DNA of 64,000 nucleotides from contig JAWCQO010000006.1 in NCBI GenBank assembly GCA_038869735.1, positions 1-64,000 of the forward strand. Direction: 5' to 3'. Shown one piece after another: positions 54,140 to 63,886 of this stretch (positions within the stretch are counted from its first letter, which is position 1; each line of letters starts with the position of its first letter). The position numbers and the translations under genes were made by a program. This DNA comes from Candidatus Anstonellales archaeon. Its GTDB lineage: Archaea > Micrarchaeota > Micrarchaeia > Anstonellales > CG1-02-47-40. The notes beneath the pieces are model-generated. The model had not been told where the DNA came from, searched no databases, and worked only from the letters and a program-made list of their open reading frames with translations.

Positions 54140-55342
54140 ATGAATTTACTGGACAATTACGATTTTAGGGGAAAGAGAGTCTTTGTTCGTCCAGATTTAA
54201 ACTGCCCTATCGACGAAAAAACAGGTAGAGTTGAAAAATCACCTCGAGTGATAGAGCATGCAAAAACTACCATTCTTGAGCTTTCAGAAAAGGGCGCAAA
54301 GGTTATCGTTCTTGCACACCAAGGAAGAAAAGGAGAACCAGACTGCGTGTCTCTTAACCAACATGCGAAATTCTTGGAAGAAGAAACAGGCAAACGCGTC
54401 ATATTTGTTCCGGATGTCTGTGGGCATATGGCCAAAAAAGCAATAAGCAACCTAAAAAATGGAGAGATACTTCTACTTGAAAACGTGCGTTTTTTGGATG
54501 ATGAAACAGCATTCAGAACTCCGCAGGAATACTCCAAATCATCACTTGTAAAAAACCTACTTCCATTTTGCGATGCTTTTGTGCTTGATGGATTTTCAGT
54601 CTCTCACCGGGCTCAAGCTTCAGTCATCGGTTTCATTTCAAAGCCGACTTTTGCAGGGCGGGTCATGGAAAAGGAACTAGCCGCTCTCTCTCATCTCAAA
54701 AATCCATTGCGCCCATGCACTTTCATACTTGGAGGAGCAAAGCCAGAGGATTCAATACCAATCCTTGAGCATTGGCTTTCACAAAAAAAGGCCGATTATT
54801 TTCTTTGCGGAGGAGTGCTTGGCTTGTTAATCCTTCTTGCTTCAGGCGTAAATCTTGGTAAAACGAAGCGATATATGGAGGAAAAAAATCATACCAAGCA
54901 TATCCCGCTAATACGAGGCTTATTAGAAAAATATCAAAAACACATAAAGCTCCCCTTGGATGTTGCTTACGACAAAAACGGCCAACGGCACGAATGCCCC
55001 ACATCCAGCCTGCCAATTCCGCATGACATCTACGATATAGGAACCGATACACAATCTGAATTCTCCAGCCTAATAAAGCGCTCAAAGACAATAATAATAA
55101 ACGGCCCCCTCGGAGTTTATGAAAATAATGAATTTGCAAAGGGCACTCGTGCGGTTCTTGAGGCAATAGCCTCTACTAATTCGTTTTCCATAGTAGGTGG
55201 CGGACACACTCTTTCAGCAATAGAAAAGTTTGAAATTGACAAGAAAAAATTTTCTTATATCTCCCTTGCAGGAAAGGCTCTTGTTGAATACCTATCAGGA
55301 AAAAGTCTTCCAGGATTGGAGATACTCAGGAAACACAAATAA
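54140..55342 (+). CDS. pgk: Phosphoglycerate kinase (archaeal type)
   Basis: 400 residues. RVFVRPDLNCPID, LAHQGRKGEPDCVSL, LLENVRF and the C-terminal GGGHTLSAIEKF match archaeal phosphoglycerate kinases. It works next to GAPDH (42341-43351) in lower glycolysis/gluconeogenesis. A frame open 87 codons upstream crosses the pilin promoter and has no homologous sequence, so ATG 54140 is chosen. Confidence 0.95.
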   Translation: MNLLDNYDFRGKRVFVRPDLNCPIDEKTGRVEKSPRVIEHAKTTILELSEKGAKVIVLAHQGRKGEPDCVSLNQHAKFLEEETGKRVIFVPDVCGHMAKKAISNLKNGEILLLENVRFLDDETAFRTPQEYSKSSLVKNLLPFCDAFVLDGFSVSHRAQASVIGFISKPTFAGRVMEKELAALSHLKNPLRPCTFILGGAKPEDSIPILEHWLSQKKADYFLCGGVLGLLILLASGVNLGKTKRYMEEKNHTKHIPLIRGLLEKYQKHIKLPLDVAYDKNGQRHECPTSSLPIPHDIYDIGTDTQSEFSSLIKRSKTIIINGPLGVYENNEFAKGTRAVLEAIASTNSFSIVGGGHTLSAIEKFEIDKKKFSYISLAGKALVEYLSGKSLPGLEILRKHK

Positions 55343-55390
55343 GCAAAAAATCCATTAATTATTTAAAAACAAATCTATACTTGATATACT

Positions 55391-57964
55391 ATGCAAAACT
55401 ATCTTTCTTCTCAGAACCAGAAAGAAGAGAAAAAAGCCTCCTCTCTTTCTATATCTGCCAAAAAGGATCTATATATAAATACTTTGTTACGCTTTCTCGA
55501 ATCAGACTCTCCAGCGTATTCATTTTATGATTACAGCCAATTTGTTGACAAGGACTCTAAACTCCTCCCCCAATATAAGAGAGGAGCAAAGCTCTTTGCT
55601 CTCTATTTGTCTCTGCCATCAATCAACAATCTCAACGCCCAAACCCTAACCACCCACCTGAAAGATTCCTACTACCTGTCAATCGAAGCAATGACAATTT
55701 CAAACATAATCCAGTGGATGGAGTCCGGTCAAACTGGGACACTTCGCGAATATCTGAATAACGCAGGAATTGATAATAGAAAGAGAAATGTCATCTGCGA
55801 CTATGCAGCAGCTTTTGGTGATTCAAAAGACATGCTAAGCTTTTACAAAGATGAGCTTTTATCAATATCATCGCTGTTGGTCAAACCCTCTACGCCCTCA
55901 ACCGCTGTCCCATCCAAGCTTGAGCTTCTCTCACTTATTCCGGAGGACCAAAAAACACTTTTTGCCGCTCTTCACGAAGACCAAAAACAGGCCATAAAAA
56001 ATAAGCTCGAATCCGCATTTATCCAGTTCATGGCTAATATGGCTACCGACAATTCCAAGGACATAAACACAAAAGTGAACGATTTCATAAATAACATCCT
56101 TCCTGCAGAATTCAAGGAAGCATACTCCTCACTCTCAAAACCAGAGCAAACCACAGAAGATTCACGTGCGTCCACGCCTTCATCACAAGAACAACCTCCC
56201 CCTCTATCCTCTAAAACCCCCAACCAAGGAAGCGAAAAGCAGCAGCTAACACCAGAGACCGGCTACTCTTCCTTCTCTCCTTCCTTACAGATACCTGCCA
56301 ACTACCCTTTCGTGCAGGAGAGCAGCTTGTATGTTCCCCAGAGCTTGCCATGGTCATTTTCAGAGCCTGACGAAAACATTCTCCGAGAGGCCCAATTTGA
56401 TAATTATGGAAAGCCCCACAACATCAAAGCGTACATGCAAAGAAGTGGGGATTATTATTACTTTTACCTAACTTTTATAAAAAACATGAGCTATGACGAA
56501 AAAACAAACAACTTCACAAAAGCAAAAGACGAGTCAGAGTCTATCTATAATACTTACAAGAACGTACTAGAAAAAGGCAATAACCTTATCTTATTTCTTG
56601 AGTACATGATGCGCGGTCTACCCCACTCAGCATGTGCCGAGCTGGCACGCGCAAACGCACGCGTTAGGAATGGAAAGCCAGCAGACTTTGGCTCCACCTA
56701 TTTCGATGTCTATAAAACAAGTGGCGACTACTTCAATTCAAAAGGCAAAAAGCTCGGTACTTTTGCAAGCGAGGAGCAAGCAAAGAAAATAAGGCATGTA
56801 TGGGTAAAAGTCCACAACCCATATACTGGTTCAGAGTTTCTTGTTGCGAATCACTACCGAATCAACGATTTTCGCACAAAAGAGATCGTTCAAAAAATTA
56901 TGAATCAATATTCACGCTTGTCCGCAATGGAGCTTGACGAAGCAGTGAAAAGCGTTGCAAAAAAATTAAACGTCAGCGATGAAGACATCAAGACAGGCTT
57001 ATCTGAAAATCGACATATCCCGCCTCATCTCCTTCTCTCATATCTTTCTGCTGGAGCGTCACTTGGCTCTGACAAACAATACCTTACCTCTCTTGACAAG
57101 ATAAGAAACTCATTTGGAGAGAAAGCAGACAGAATCTGCGAAATCCTATCTCCACTGCTACGCGGCGGATATAGCTCTTCCGCTTTCATAGAATCAAAAA
57201 AAGGTGAATTAATTAAAAGTGGTCTAAATCAGACTGAGATTGCCATCCTGACCTCTCTATTAAAAAACGTTTCCAATGACCCCACATACATCTCACTTAG
57301 AATAGCCCCTCATAGGCTGTTGATTGCTGAAAGCAAAGCAGAACCTACTAAAGGCGAGCCTCAAGAAGTAGGCAAACCCCAAGAAGCCAAGTCTGAAACA
57401 AAAGAAAAATTTATGTATCTACCAATCTTTACAACAAAGATACCGCCTAGGGTGTATGAGGGCAGGACTATAAAATTTAAAGTTAAAGTTCCTGATGGGC
57501 CTATACCCCCCGAATTAACAATCGACTATCTATCACAAACAAGTGGAGCAGCCACCCAAAGAGAAGACGGAAAAATCGTATTTGTGCCCGAGGGTACAAA
57601 ATGCAATTTTGTTGTAATCGGAAAAGACAGAGAAAATAATACCTATCTCTTCACCAAAGAGGGGAAACCAGTTGCAATATACAGAGATGGCCTTATCTAT
57701 AAATACAAGCCAGCTTCAATGTTTAGAGGACCAAGTACAGGTGAGCAAATAGGGACATACGATCAAAAGTCAGAAGTTCCCACAATAACCGATAACCAAT
57801 TAAAAGAACAGATTATTAATGAGCTCGTTGCAAGAAAGATTAATGAAAATGGCTTTGTTGGATGGTGCACAGAAAAAAACGGAAAAATTGAGCAAGGATT
57901 TAAAATAAAAGCCGCTCCCGGAGGCCATATTGTCAAAGTTTTATATTTCTTTCCTGAAAGGTGA
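55391..57964 (+). CDS. 857-residue protein of unknown function
   Basis: No recognised family, no signal peptide. Helical N-terminal region (~1-240), a Pro/Gln/Ser-rich linker (~245-300), a central domain (~300-480) with MRGLPHSACAELARANA and VKVHNPYTGSEFLVANHYRIND, a helical region (480-640), then a short beta domain (~680-760) and a C-terminal alpha/beta part with one Cys (VGWC). Its stop overlaps the GTG of the next gene by four bases (GTGA), so the two proteins are translationally coupled and probably act together. Confidence 0.72.
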   Translation: MQNYLSSQNQKEEKKASSLSISAKKDLYINTLLRFLESDSPAYSFYDYSQFVDKDSKLLPQYKRGAKLFALYLSLPSINNLNAQTLTTHLKDSYYLSIEAMTISNIIQWMESGQTGTLREYLNNAGIDNRKRNVICDYAAAFGDSKDMLSFYKDELLSISSLLVKPSTPSTAVPSKLELLSLIPEDQKTLFAALHEDQKQAIKNKLESAFIQFMANMATDNSKDINTKVNDFINNILPAEFKEAYSSLSKPEQTTEDSRASTPSSQEQPPPLSSKTPNQGSEKQQLTPETGYSSFSPSLQIPANYPFVQESSLYVPQSLPWSFSEPDENILREAQFDNYGKPHNIKAYMQRSGDYYYFYLTFIKNMSYDEKTNNFTKAKDESESIYNTYKNVLEKGNNLILFLEYMMRGLPHSACAELARANARVRNGKPADFGSTYFDVYKTSGDYFNSKGKKLGTFASEEQAKKIRHVWVKVHNPYTGSEFLVANHYRINDFRTKEIVQKIMNQYSRLSAMELDEAVKSVAKKLNVSDEDIKTGLSENRHIPPHLLLSYLSAGASLGSDKQYLTSLDKIRNSFGEKADRICEILSPLLRGGYSSSAFIESKKGELIKSGLNQTEIAILTSLLKNVSNDPTYISLRIAPHRLLIAESKAEPTKGEPQEVGKPQEAKSETKEKFMYLPIFTTKIPPRVYEGRTIKFKVKVPDGPIPPELTIDYLSQTSGAATQREDGKIVFVPEGTKCNFVVIGKDRENNTYLFTKEGKPVAIYRDGLIYKYKPASMFRGPSTGEQIGTYDQKSEVPTITDNQLKEQIINELVARKINENGFVGWCTEKNGKIEQGFKIKAAPGGHIVKVLYFFPER

Positions 57965-59466
57965 TTCGAATTCAGGCACAAAAAGAAGTTCCAACGGAAA
58001 ATATCAAGGACAGACTAAAAGAAGTGGCTAGCTTAATACAATCCAACGAAAGAGAGAAAGCAAAATCCATCCTGTTAACTCTCCCTCCTTTAGATAACGT
58101 TCTTAAAGAAGCCTTTTCTTTAGCCAAATCAGAACGTAATGGTAAGGATATCCTCAACTCCATAGTTTCACTATATAACAGTGATCCAAGCGCCTTACTC
58201 AAAAATAAAGGCAAACAAGAACTCGAATATGCTCTTCAAGTAATCAACGATAGCCCCTACATCGAATTCCCGTCTATCGATGCGTTCCTTAGCTATAATT
58301 TGTCTCTTCTTTCACAGAATATAAAAGAACTTCTTGGCCAGACTCCTTTAGGTTCCTCACAAACCTTCAAAACCAACGAAAAAAATAATCTTGGTACTCG
58401 CCCCCATCCTATTCCTGGTCCTCAACCTACATATATCCTTAATTCAAGGCCTCAACTACATACTATAGTACTCAATTTATTTGAAGGATCGCGAGAAAAT
58501 GCAGAAAGAGCATTGGACATAATTTCAAAGGCTCTTTTGAACCAGTTAAGGTCTGGCAAATTCCAGCCTCAATACGAAAAGGAACTTCTAGACTGCTTTC
58601 CTATAAGTTCTAAATCTAACCCTACCAACGAAGAGTTAAACGTATTATCTAATTTATTCGGTGTTCGTGAGGACAACTCGTATAATGAATTATGGGACAA
58701 GTTCAAGGATAATGTGAAAAGAGGGGACTACTTAGATATTTTGAATCTTCTTAGATCAGAATCCTTTAATCTTAACCTTATAAAAATGCTCGAGTACCAA
58801 GACGCTAGACTTAACAGGCTTTCTTTTGACCTTTCAGCCAATGTTGAAGTAGGAAAAGACTATTTCATACGATTTGGAGCTTTACATTATCCAACCTATA
58901 AATGGAGACTTGAAAATGGATACATTAGGTTCTCAAAAATAGATGCTGAAGTTGAACTTGGAGTAGGAAAGCGTTTCTTTCTTCTTACACGAAGCGCTCT
59001 ACTGGGCTTTAGCATTCTTCATCCTGTCCCATCCCCTGCATTTTCCAGCTTCAAGACAAAGTGTTTTTTTGCCTACGATTTTTTAAACAATTCAATAAGG
59101 GGGCTCCGAACGCCAACTCTCTTCAGCTCTCTTTCCTTCGATAAAGAACAAAAGTTTTCTGCAGAGGCGGATATCTCAATACCTATTATTCCTCTTAACA
59201 AGAGCAATTCAACTTTAATAACCGCAGATACCTATGTTTTATTTGGAGAAGGGATGACACCCATCTATCTAGGCAAAGTTGGCTTTATTTTAAGGGAGGT
59301 ATTTGGAAACACCGATATAACTTTTTGGGGAGGGATAAACCAAAACTCAACCAAACAATTATCTGTTGAACTTGGAAATAATAAAGTCACTTTTAGCTTA
59401 ACTACGCTGTGGCTTGAGAAGATAAATCACCCTCAGTTAAAGCTCACCCTCGGTATCAATATTTAG
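57961..59466 (+). CDS. 501-residue protein with C-terminal beta-barrel-like region
   Basis: Starts with GTG overlapping the previous stop; a GGTG-like signal precedes it. Helical N-terminal half (1-285) and a C-terminal half (~287-501) of alternating amphipathic strands (FSADLS-type, YFIRFGALHY, WRLENGYIRF, AEVELGVG, LYLTADTYVLF-like, DITFWGGIN, KVTFSLTTLW) ending in LKLTLGINI. The layout equals that of the 1165-residue protein. No signal peptide. Family unknown. Confidence 0.72.
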   Translation: MIRIQAQKEVPTENIKDRLKEVASLIQSNEREKAKSILLTLPPLDNVLKEAFSLAKSERNGKDILNSIVSLYNSDPSALLKNKGKQELEYALQVINDSPYIEFPSIDAFLSYNLSLLSQNIKELLGQTPLGSSQTFKTNEKNNLGTRPHPIPGPQPTYILNSRPQLHTIVLNLFEGSRENAERALDIISKALLNQLRSGKFQPQYEKELLDCFPISSKSNPTNEELNVLSNLFGVREDNSYNELWDKFKDNVKRGDYLDILNLLRSESFNLNLIKMLEYQDARLNRLSFDLSANVEVGKDYFIRFGALHYPTYKWRLENGYIRFSKIDAEVELGVGKRFFLLTRSALLGFSILHPVPSPAFSSFKTKCFFAYDFLNNSIRGLRTPTLFSSLSFDKEQKFSAEADISIPIIPLNKSNSTLITADTYVLFGEGMTPIYLGKVGFILREVFGNTDITFWGGINQNSTKQLSVELGNNKVTFSLTTLWLEKINHPQLKLTLGINI

Positions 59467-59491
59467 GCCACACCACCAAGAGGTAATTTTT

Positions 59492-62443
59492 ATGAACCAT
59501 AACCGCTTCTTTGTTTTTTTGCTGGTGGCCGTTTTTCTCCCGTTTTCTTCAGTAACTATAAGTGGAAATCTAAACGATTTTGAGGCAGTTAGATACCCTG
59601 ATGCCAATGAAACTTTTTTAACAGATATGTCCTACTCACTTTCTTTTACGGTCTCAACAGACTCTAGAGTCCTAACAAGCAATGCAGAGGCAGCAAATCT
59701 TCCAAACGAGGCATTCGTATGTCCCGGCAATATTCGTGCAACATTTTCCCCTTCATTATCATTTGCAAGAAGATATCTGACAAGCGTTGCTCCACTTCCT
59801 GAGCGTTGTAACTTGCCACTGCAATATCAGAGCCAACAAAGTGGAACAGCCCAGCTTAACAATGCACTTTTCGAGACCCTCAACTCTACTCCGTATCATC
59901 GACTTGAGCAAGACAATCTAGGAACAAGAACTATCTACACTGGGCTGGCCAATGCCGTTTTATCAGATTCCCAGAGAAACATATACTATTCGCAAAGATT
60001 TGACGAGCCGACATCTCCAGGTGCTGGAAACGCAGGGGTTCTTTGCACAGGCACTGCCACTATAATAAAAGATAACAATGAAAGATTTTCTTTTGATTTC
60101 CCTACCCACCCGTCAGCACTATTTCAAAACTTGCAAGCGCGAAGCGAACCTTATACCTTAGGGGCATATGTATCAATACTTGACTGCCACGGAATTATAG
60201 CTCCAAAGTGCAGGAGTCAGAACGGACAGATTGTAGACCCACTGCAAATACAAAAATTCATCTACTATACGGATAGCGACGCATACCGCTTGTCTACAGA
60301 GCGAGCTTCTCTGAGAATCTACGTGCGCAATCCCTCTGTCGCAGCAAGCGCAAGAATAGTTCAGATAAACAATCAGCCCCCTCCGCAAATTCTGGTTATC
60401 GATAGAGGCCAACGAATTCCAATAGAAATTGAGATTTCAAATTCTCAATCAAGTGAACCACGCAAAGTGCGAATAACGTCTATAGCAACAAATAACAATG
60501 CTGTTTCCATATCAATGGATGGCGTTCCGACTGCATGGATAGATGTAGGTAGAAGCTCAATCTTCACAGCCACTTTAACGGCCAATGCTGAGTACACCGG
60601 CCAGATTGCCATTGTAGTTTCCCTCGAAGCTGATGGTATAGTATGCGATGGCTCAATCCCAAGGCCCCGTCTATCTATTCCACTCAGCGTCCAGATAATC
60701 AGGCCTCTCCCGGATTTGGAAGTTGAGCATGTATCTCGCCAACCCTCTACACCAAACATAGGAGACAACATAACTTTCAGCGTAACAATCAAAAATAGTG
60801 GAAGAGGACGAGCAGATTCTTCTTCTGCCTGCCTCGTAATCACAACTCCGAATGGGCAGAGATTAGAGCCACTAATCCAGAACGTTGGCCCGTTAGAAGA
60901 AAACCAAACCACAAGTGTTAGATTTGCCTATGCTGTTCAAGGACCACAGGGTAGAACCCAGTACTCAATAAAAGCAGATTGTTTGAACCAAATTTCAGAG
61001 TCAGATGAGTCCAACAACGAAATTAGTGGGACGTTTTATGTTTTAGGGCGAGAACAACGAATGCCAAATATACGAGCTGAGGATTTAAGATTGCTCCAAG
61101 AACCACTGGTAGGCTCTGAAATTCAGATGGCCGCACTCATCAAAAACCACAGAGGCGAAGTGTCAGAATTTGATACCTGCCTCTTAATTACGAGTCCTTC
61201 TGGTCGGGCAATGAGGTACAGCCAAAACTTACCCCACCTTGAATCGGATGAGGAACGCGAACTTAGATTCAACAGTATTCCAATAAACGAGCTTGGGACA
61301 TACACTGCAGAGGTTTATGCAGACTGCAATAATGATATCAGTGAGGAAAACGAAGATGACAATAGAGTAGAAAGACAATTCAACTCGCGGCTTTCTGATC
61401 GCCTTCCAAATCTTCAAGCAAGCCTAAGTGTCTCGCAGCGAGGCTTTATCTGTTCAGGCGACACCGAAAGGATTCTTTTGAGAATAGTAAATAACGGGAC
61501 TCAAAACATAGAAAATGGATCTGGGTTTTCAAATCGACTTGTAATAATTGAACCAGATGATTCAATCTCATTTAGAGATTTTCGCGTTCAAGGTGGCCTC
61601 CAACAACGAGCCTCCACAAACTTTTCTCTCTTCTATCGCTTTTCTCAACCAGGGCCTTATACAATTATCGGCATTGCCGACAATGAAGAAACTATTTATG
61701 AGTCGGACGAGAACGACAATGTTGCATCTATTAGTTCTGAAGTTTCTAGAAACCTTCCAAATATCCGGCTTCAGAGTATATCGTACGAACCCGAGAGAAA
61801 TATACTTCTTGACTCAACATTTTTAGTCAACGTTTTTGTTGAAAACAACGGCTGTGCCGACATACCTGAAAGAACAAATATAACACTGAGCGTAATAATA
61901 CAAAACCAGCGTCATGGCAATACTCTCGAGCAGAAGATCTCGTACTTAGGAGGCCTTAGGCGCAACCAGACTTACGAATTTCAAGAAATTCCCTTTACCC
62001 TTACCCAGTCCTTCTCTGGCATGAACACAATAACTGCAATAGCCGATGAGCAAAATACAATACGAGAGCTTAACGAAAGCGACAATAGATTGGATACATA
62101 TTTTTTTGCCGGAGGGGGCGCTAGAAGGGGGCCTACATGCATTATTCTGTCTCCTTCCCCCCCACTTTATCTTTCAGGCCAATATCACGACGTTTTTGTC
62201 CAATATTTAAATTATGTCCCCAATGGCCCAGTTTATTTTGACTGCGGCAACGGACAGCAAAGGATTGCACTCACATGCCAAGAAGTTGATACAGACGCGT
62301 TTTGTATAGCTCAATCCGCATGCAGATACGAAACAGAAGGCGTCTACACTGCCCGTGCAATTGGGCCACCTTCTGCTCCGATATGCCAACGAACAATAGA
62401 AGTGGAATTAGATGAATTTTCAATCTGCAATGCTTACATATAA
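59492..62443 (+). CDS. Secreted protein with four CARDB repeats
   Basis: 983 residues with a signal peptide (MNHNRFFVFLLVAVFLPFSS). After an N-terminal domain of ~380 residues come four CARDB/Ig-like repeats (~406-515, 524-632, 636-752, 754-872), each ending in an acidic loop of the ESDESNN type likely to bind calcium, and a C-terminal Cys-rich region (~885-983). There is no membrane anchor, so it is probably released or bound to other surface proteins. It follows the 501-residue gene after 25 bases. Confidence 0.85.
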   Translation: MNHNRFFVFLLVAVFLPFSSVTISGNLNDFEAVRYPDANETFLTDMSYSLSFTVSTDSRVLTSNAEAANLPNEAFVCPGNIRATFSPSLSFARRYLTSVAPLPERCNLPLQYQSQQSGTAQLNNALFETLNSTPYHRLEQDNLGTRTIYTGLANAVLSDSQRNIYYSQRFDEPTSPGAGNAGVLCTGTATIIKDNNERFSFDFPTHPSALFQNLQARSEPYTLGAYVSILDCHGIIAPKCRSQNGQIVDPLQIQKFIYYTDSDAYRLSTERASLRIYVRNPSVAASARIVQINNQPPPQILVIDRGQRIPIEIEISNSQSSEPRKVRITSIATNNNAVSISMDGVPTAWIDVGRSSIFTATLTANAEYTGQIAIVVSLEADGIVCDGSIPRPRLSIPLSVQIIRPLPDLEVEHVSRQPSTPNIGDNITFSVTIKNSGRGRADSSSACLVITTPNGQRLEPLIQNVGPLEENQTTSVRFAYAVQGPQGRTQYSIKADCLNQISESDESNNEISGTFYVLGREQRMPNIRAEDLRLLQEPLVGSEIQMAALIKNHRGEVSEFDTCLLITSPSGRAMRYSQNLPHLESDEERELRFNSIPINELGTYTAEVYADCNNDISEENEDDNRVERQFNSRLSDRLPNLQASLSVSQRGFICSGDTERILLRIVNNGTQNIENGSGFSNRLVIIEPDDSISFRDFRVQGGLQQRASTNFSLFYRFSQPGPYTIIGIADNEETIYESDENDNVASISSEVSRNLPNIRLQSISYEPERNILLDSTFLVNVFVENNGCADIPERTNITLSVIIQNQRHGNTLEQKISYLGGLRRNQTYEFQEIPFTLTQSFSGMNTITAIADEQNTIRELNESDNRLDTYFFAGGGARRGPTCIILSPSPPLYLSGQYHDVFVQYLNYVPNGPVYFDCGNGQQRIALTCQEVDTDAFCIAQSACRYETEGVYTARAIGPPSAPICQRTIEVELDEFSICNAYI

Positions 62444-62586
62444 TGCTCTTACATATAACTCAAAAATATTTTTTTCATATAAACTTTCTTAAACTAAAGG
62501 CAAACAACAAAATCAAAATACCAAAATCCCGGCAAGAAGACAAATGAACAAATGAAGGCAGTATAGAAACCACAAGTGAAAGTGGA

Positions 62587-62692
62587 GAAGAAAGAGGAAA
62601 AAATTACCAAGCCAATGAGATGTTCGCCTCTGCTTGTTTAAAAGCGAGAGTAACAGGAAGAAGAAAGAAGAAAAAATTACCAAGCAAATGAG
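62587..62692. repeat. 33-base direct repeat downstream of the CARDB protein
   Basis: Copies at 62587-62619 and 62660-62692 (start GAAGAAAGAGG/GAAGAAAGAAG, then AAAAAATTACCAAGC), two mismatches in 33 bases. They lie in a ~280-base gap between convergent genes; a role in transcription ending or recombination is possible. Confidence 0.75.
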
Positions 62693-62727
62693 CAACAAGC
62701 TTCTACTTACTCTCACCTAATCTGAAT

Positions 62728-63855
62728 CTAGCGTTTTTTCATGGCTTCCAGAACTCTGTTTTTTGCTATTTCCAGACCTGCTGCTCGCAAATCGTTGTCC
62801 TTATCCTTCGACTTCGCAATAGCAAGTCTCACGTTTTCTGAAATTTTCTCTTTTATCATTTTAAACATCTGCTCTTTCGAGCCTCCAATATACTCAACAT
62901 AAGACGAGATTACCCCGCCAGCGTTAGCAATAAAGTCCGGAACTATCAAAACACCCCTTCTTATAAGCTTTTTTTCTGTTTCATAATCCATTGGAATGTT
63001 TGCAGCCTCAACAATTATTTTTGCGTTTATCCTGTCCACGTTGTCCTTATGTATGGCGTTTGGCCTTGCTCCAGGAATTAGAATATCGCATTCAGTCTCA
63101 AAAAGACTACTTGGGCCCATTACTCTGCATCCGTCCGGCCCCCCCTCTCTGCTGCACCCATCATAGGCAGTAACTGTTCCTTTTTCTTTCTTCACTTTCA
63201 TCATCGTCTCATAATCAAAACCATTTTTGTTATACACCGCACCAGATGAGTCAGAGACACAAATGACTTTGGCACCCATATCAGTCAAAAACTTCATGGT
63301 GAATGTCCCAACGTTACCAAATCCTTCTATTGCAACCGTTGCTCCCTCAATGCTCATTCCCTTTGCCCTTACCGCTTCCAAAGCCGCATGCGCCACCCCA
63401 TAGCCGGTCGAGCCTAACTCGTGTGGAAGGCCACCCATAGAAAGAGGCTTTCCTGTGCAAGCTTTCGGGTCTCCTATCTCATCAGCCAGGATTCCCATCT
63501 CATTTTCTGTTGTATTCATATCCGGCCCTGCACAATAGAGGGACGGAATTACATTTTTAAGGGCCCTTCCAAACGCCCTTATCAGCTTCTCTTTGTCAGC
63601 TTTCTTCGGATCAGCAAGAATTCCACTTTTTGCGCCACCAAAAGGAATCCCAGCCATCGCATTCTTCCAAGTCATTGTTCGGGCAAGAGAAGCTACCTCA
63701 GCCGTGGTTATATCCGGAACCATTCTTATCCCGCCTTTTCCAATTCCAAGGGCAGTGTTATCTATAACACAAACAGCATGCAACCCTATACTTACATCAT
63801 GAACCTCTATTATCTTTTCAGGACCAAATTCATCTACTCTTTCATACATAAACAA
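62728..63855 (-). CDS. Glu/Leu/Phe/Val dehydrogenase
   Basis: 375 residues. The GGIRMVPDIT, TWKNAMAGIPFGGAKSG (K64, K76), GPDMNTTENEMG (D112), TGKPLSMGG and Rossmann GFGNVG (178-183) motifs are of glutamate dehydrogenase type. The N-terminus is about 40 residues shorter than usual archaeal Gdh and instead reads SIGLHAVCVIDNTALG, like leucine dehydrogenases, so the substrate is open. Likely links 2-oxoglutarate (or branched-chain keto acids) and ammonia. Confidence 0.92.
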   Translation of the reverse strand: MFMYERVDEFGPEKIIEVHDVSIGLHAVCVIDNTALGIGKGGIRMVPDITTAEVASLARTMTWKNAMAGIPFGGAKSGILADPKKADKEKLIRAFGRALKNVIPSLYCAGPDMNTTENEMGILADEIGDPKACTGKPLSMGGLPHELGSTGYGVAHAALEAVRAKGMSIEGATVAIEGFGNVGTFTMKFLTDMGAKVICVSDSSGAVYNKNGFDYETMMKVKKEKGTVTAYDGCSREGGPDGCRVMGPSSLFETECDILIPGARPNAIHKDNVDRINAKIIVEAANIPMDYETEKKLIRRGVLIVPDFIANAGGVISSYVEYIGGSKEQMFKMIKEKISENVRLAIAKSKDKDNDLRAAGLEIAKNRVLEAMKKR

Positions 63856-63886
63856 GACCTCCTCCGACTTCCCTCGAAATTAGTAG

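Noticed and set aside
44785-62443. Integrated virus or plasmid carrying the large unknown proteins
   Set aside because: No integrase, capsid, replication initiator or attachment repeats were seen, and cellular genes (endA, taw1, pgk) are interspersed.
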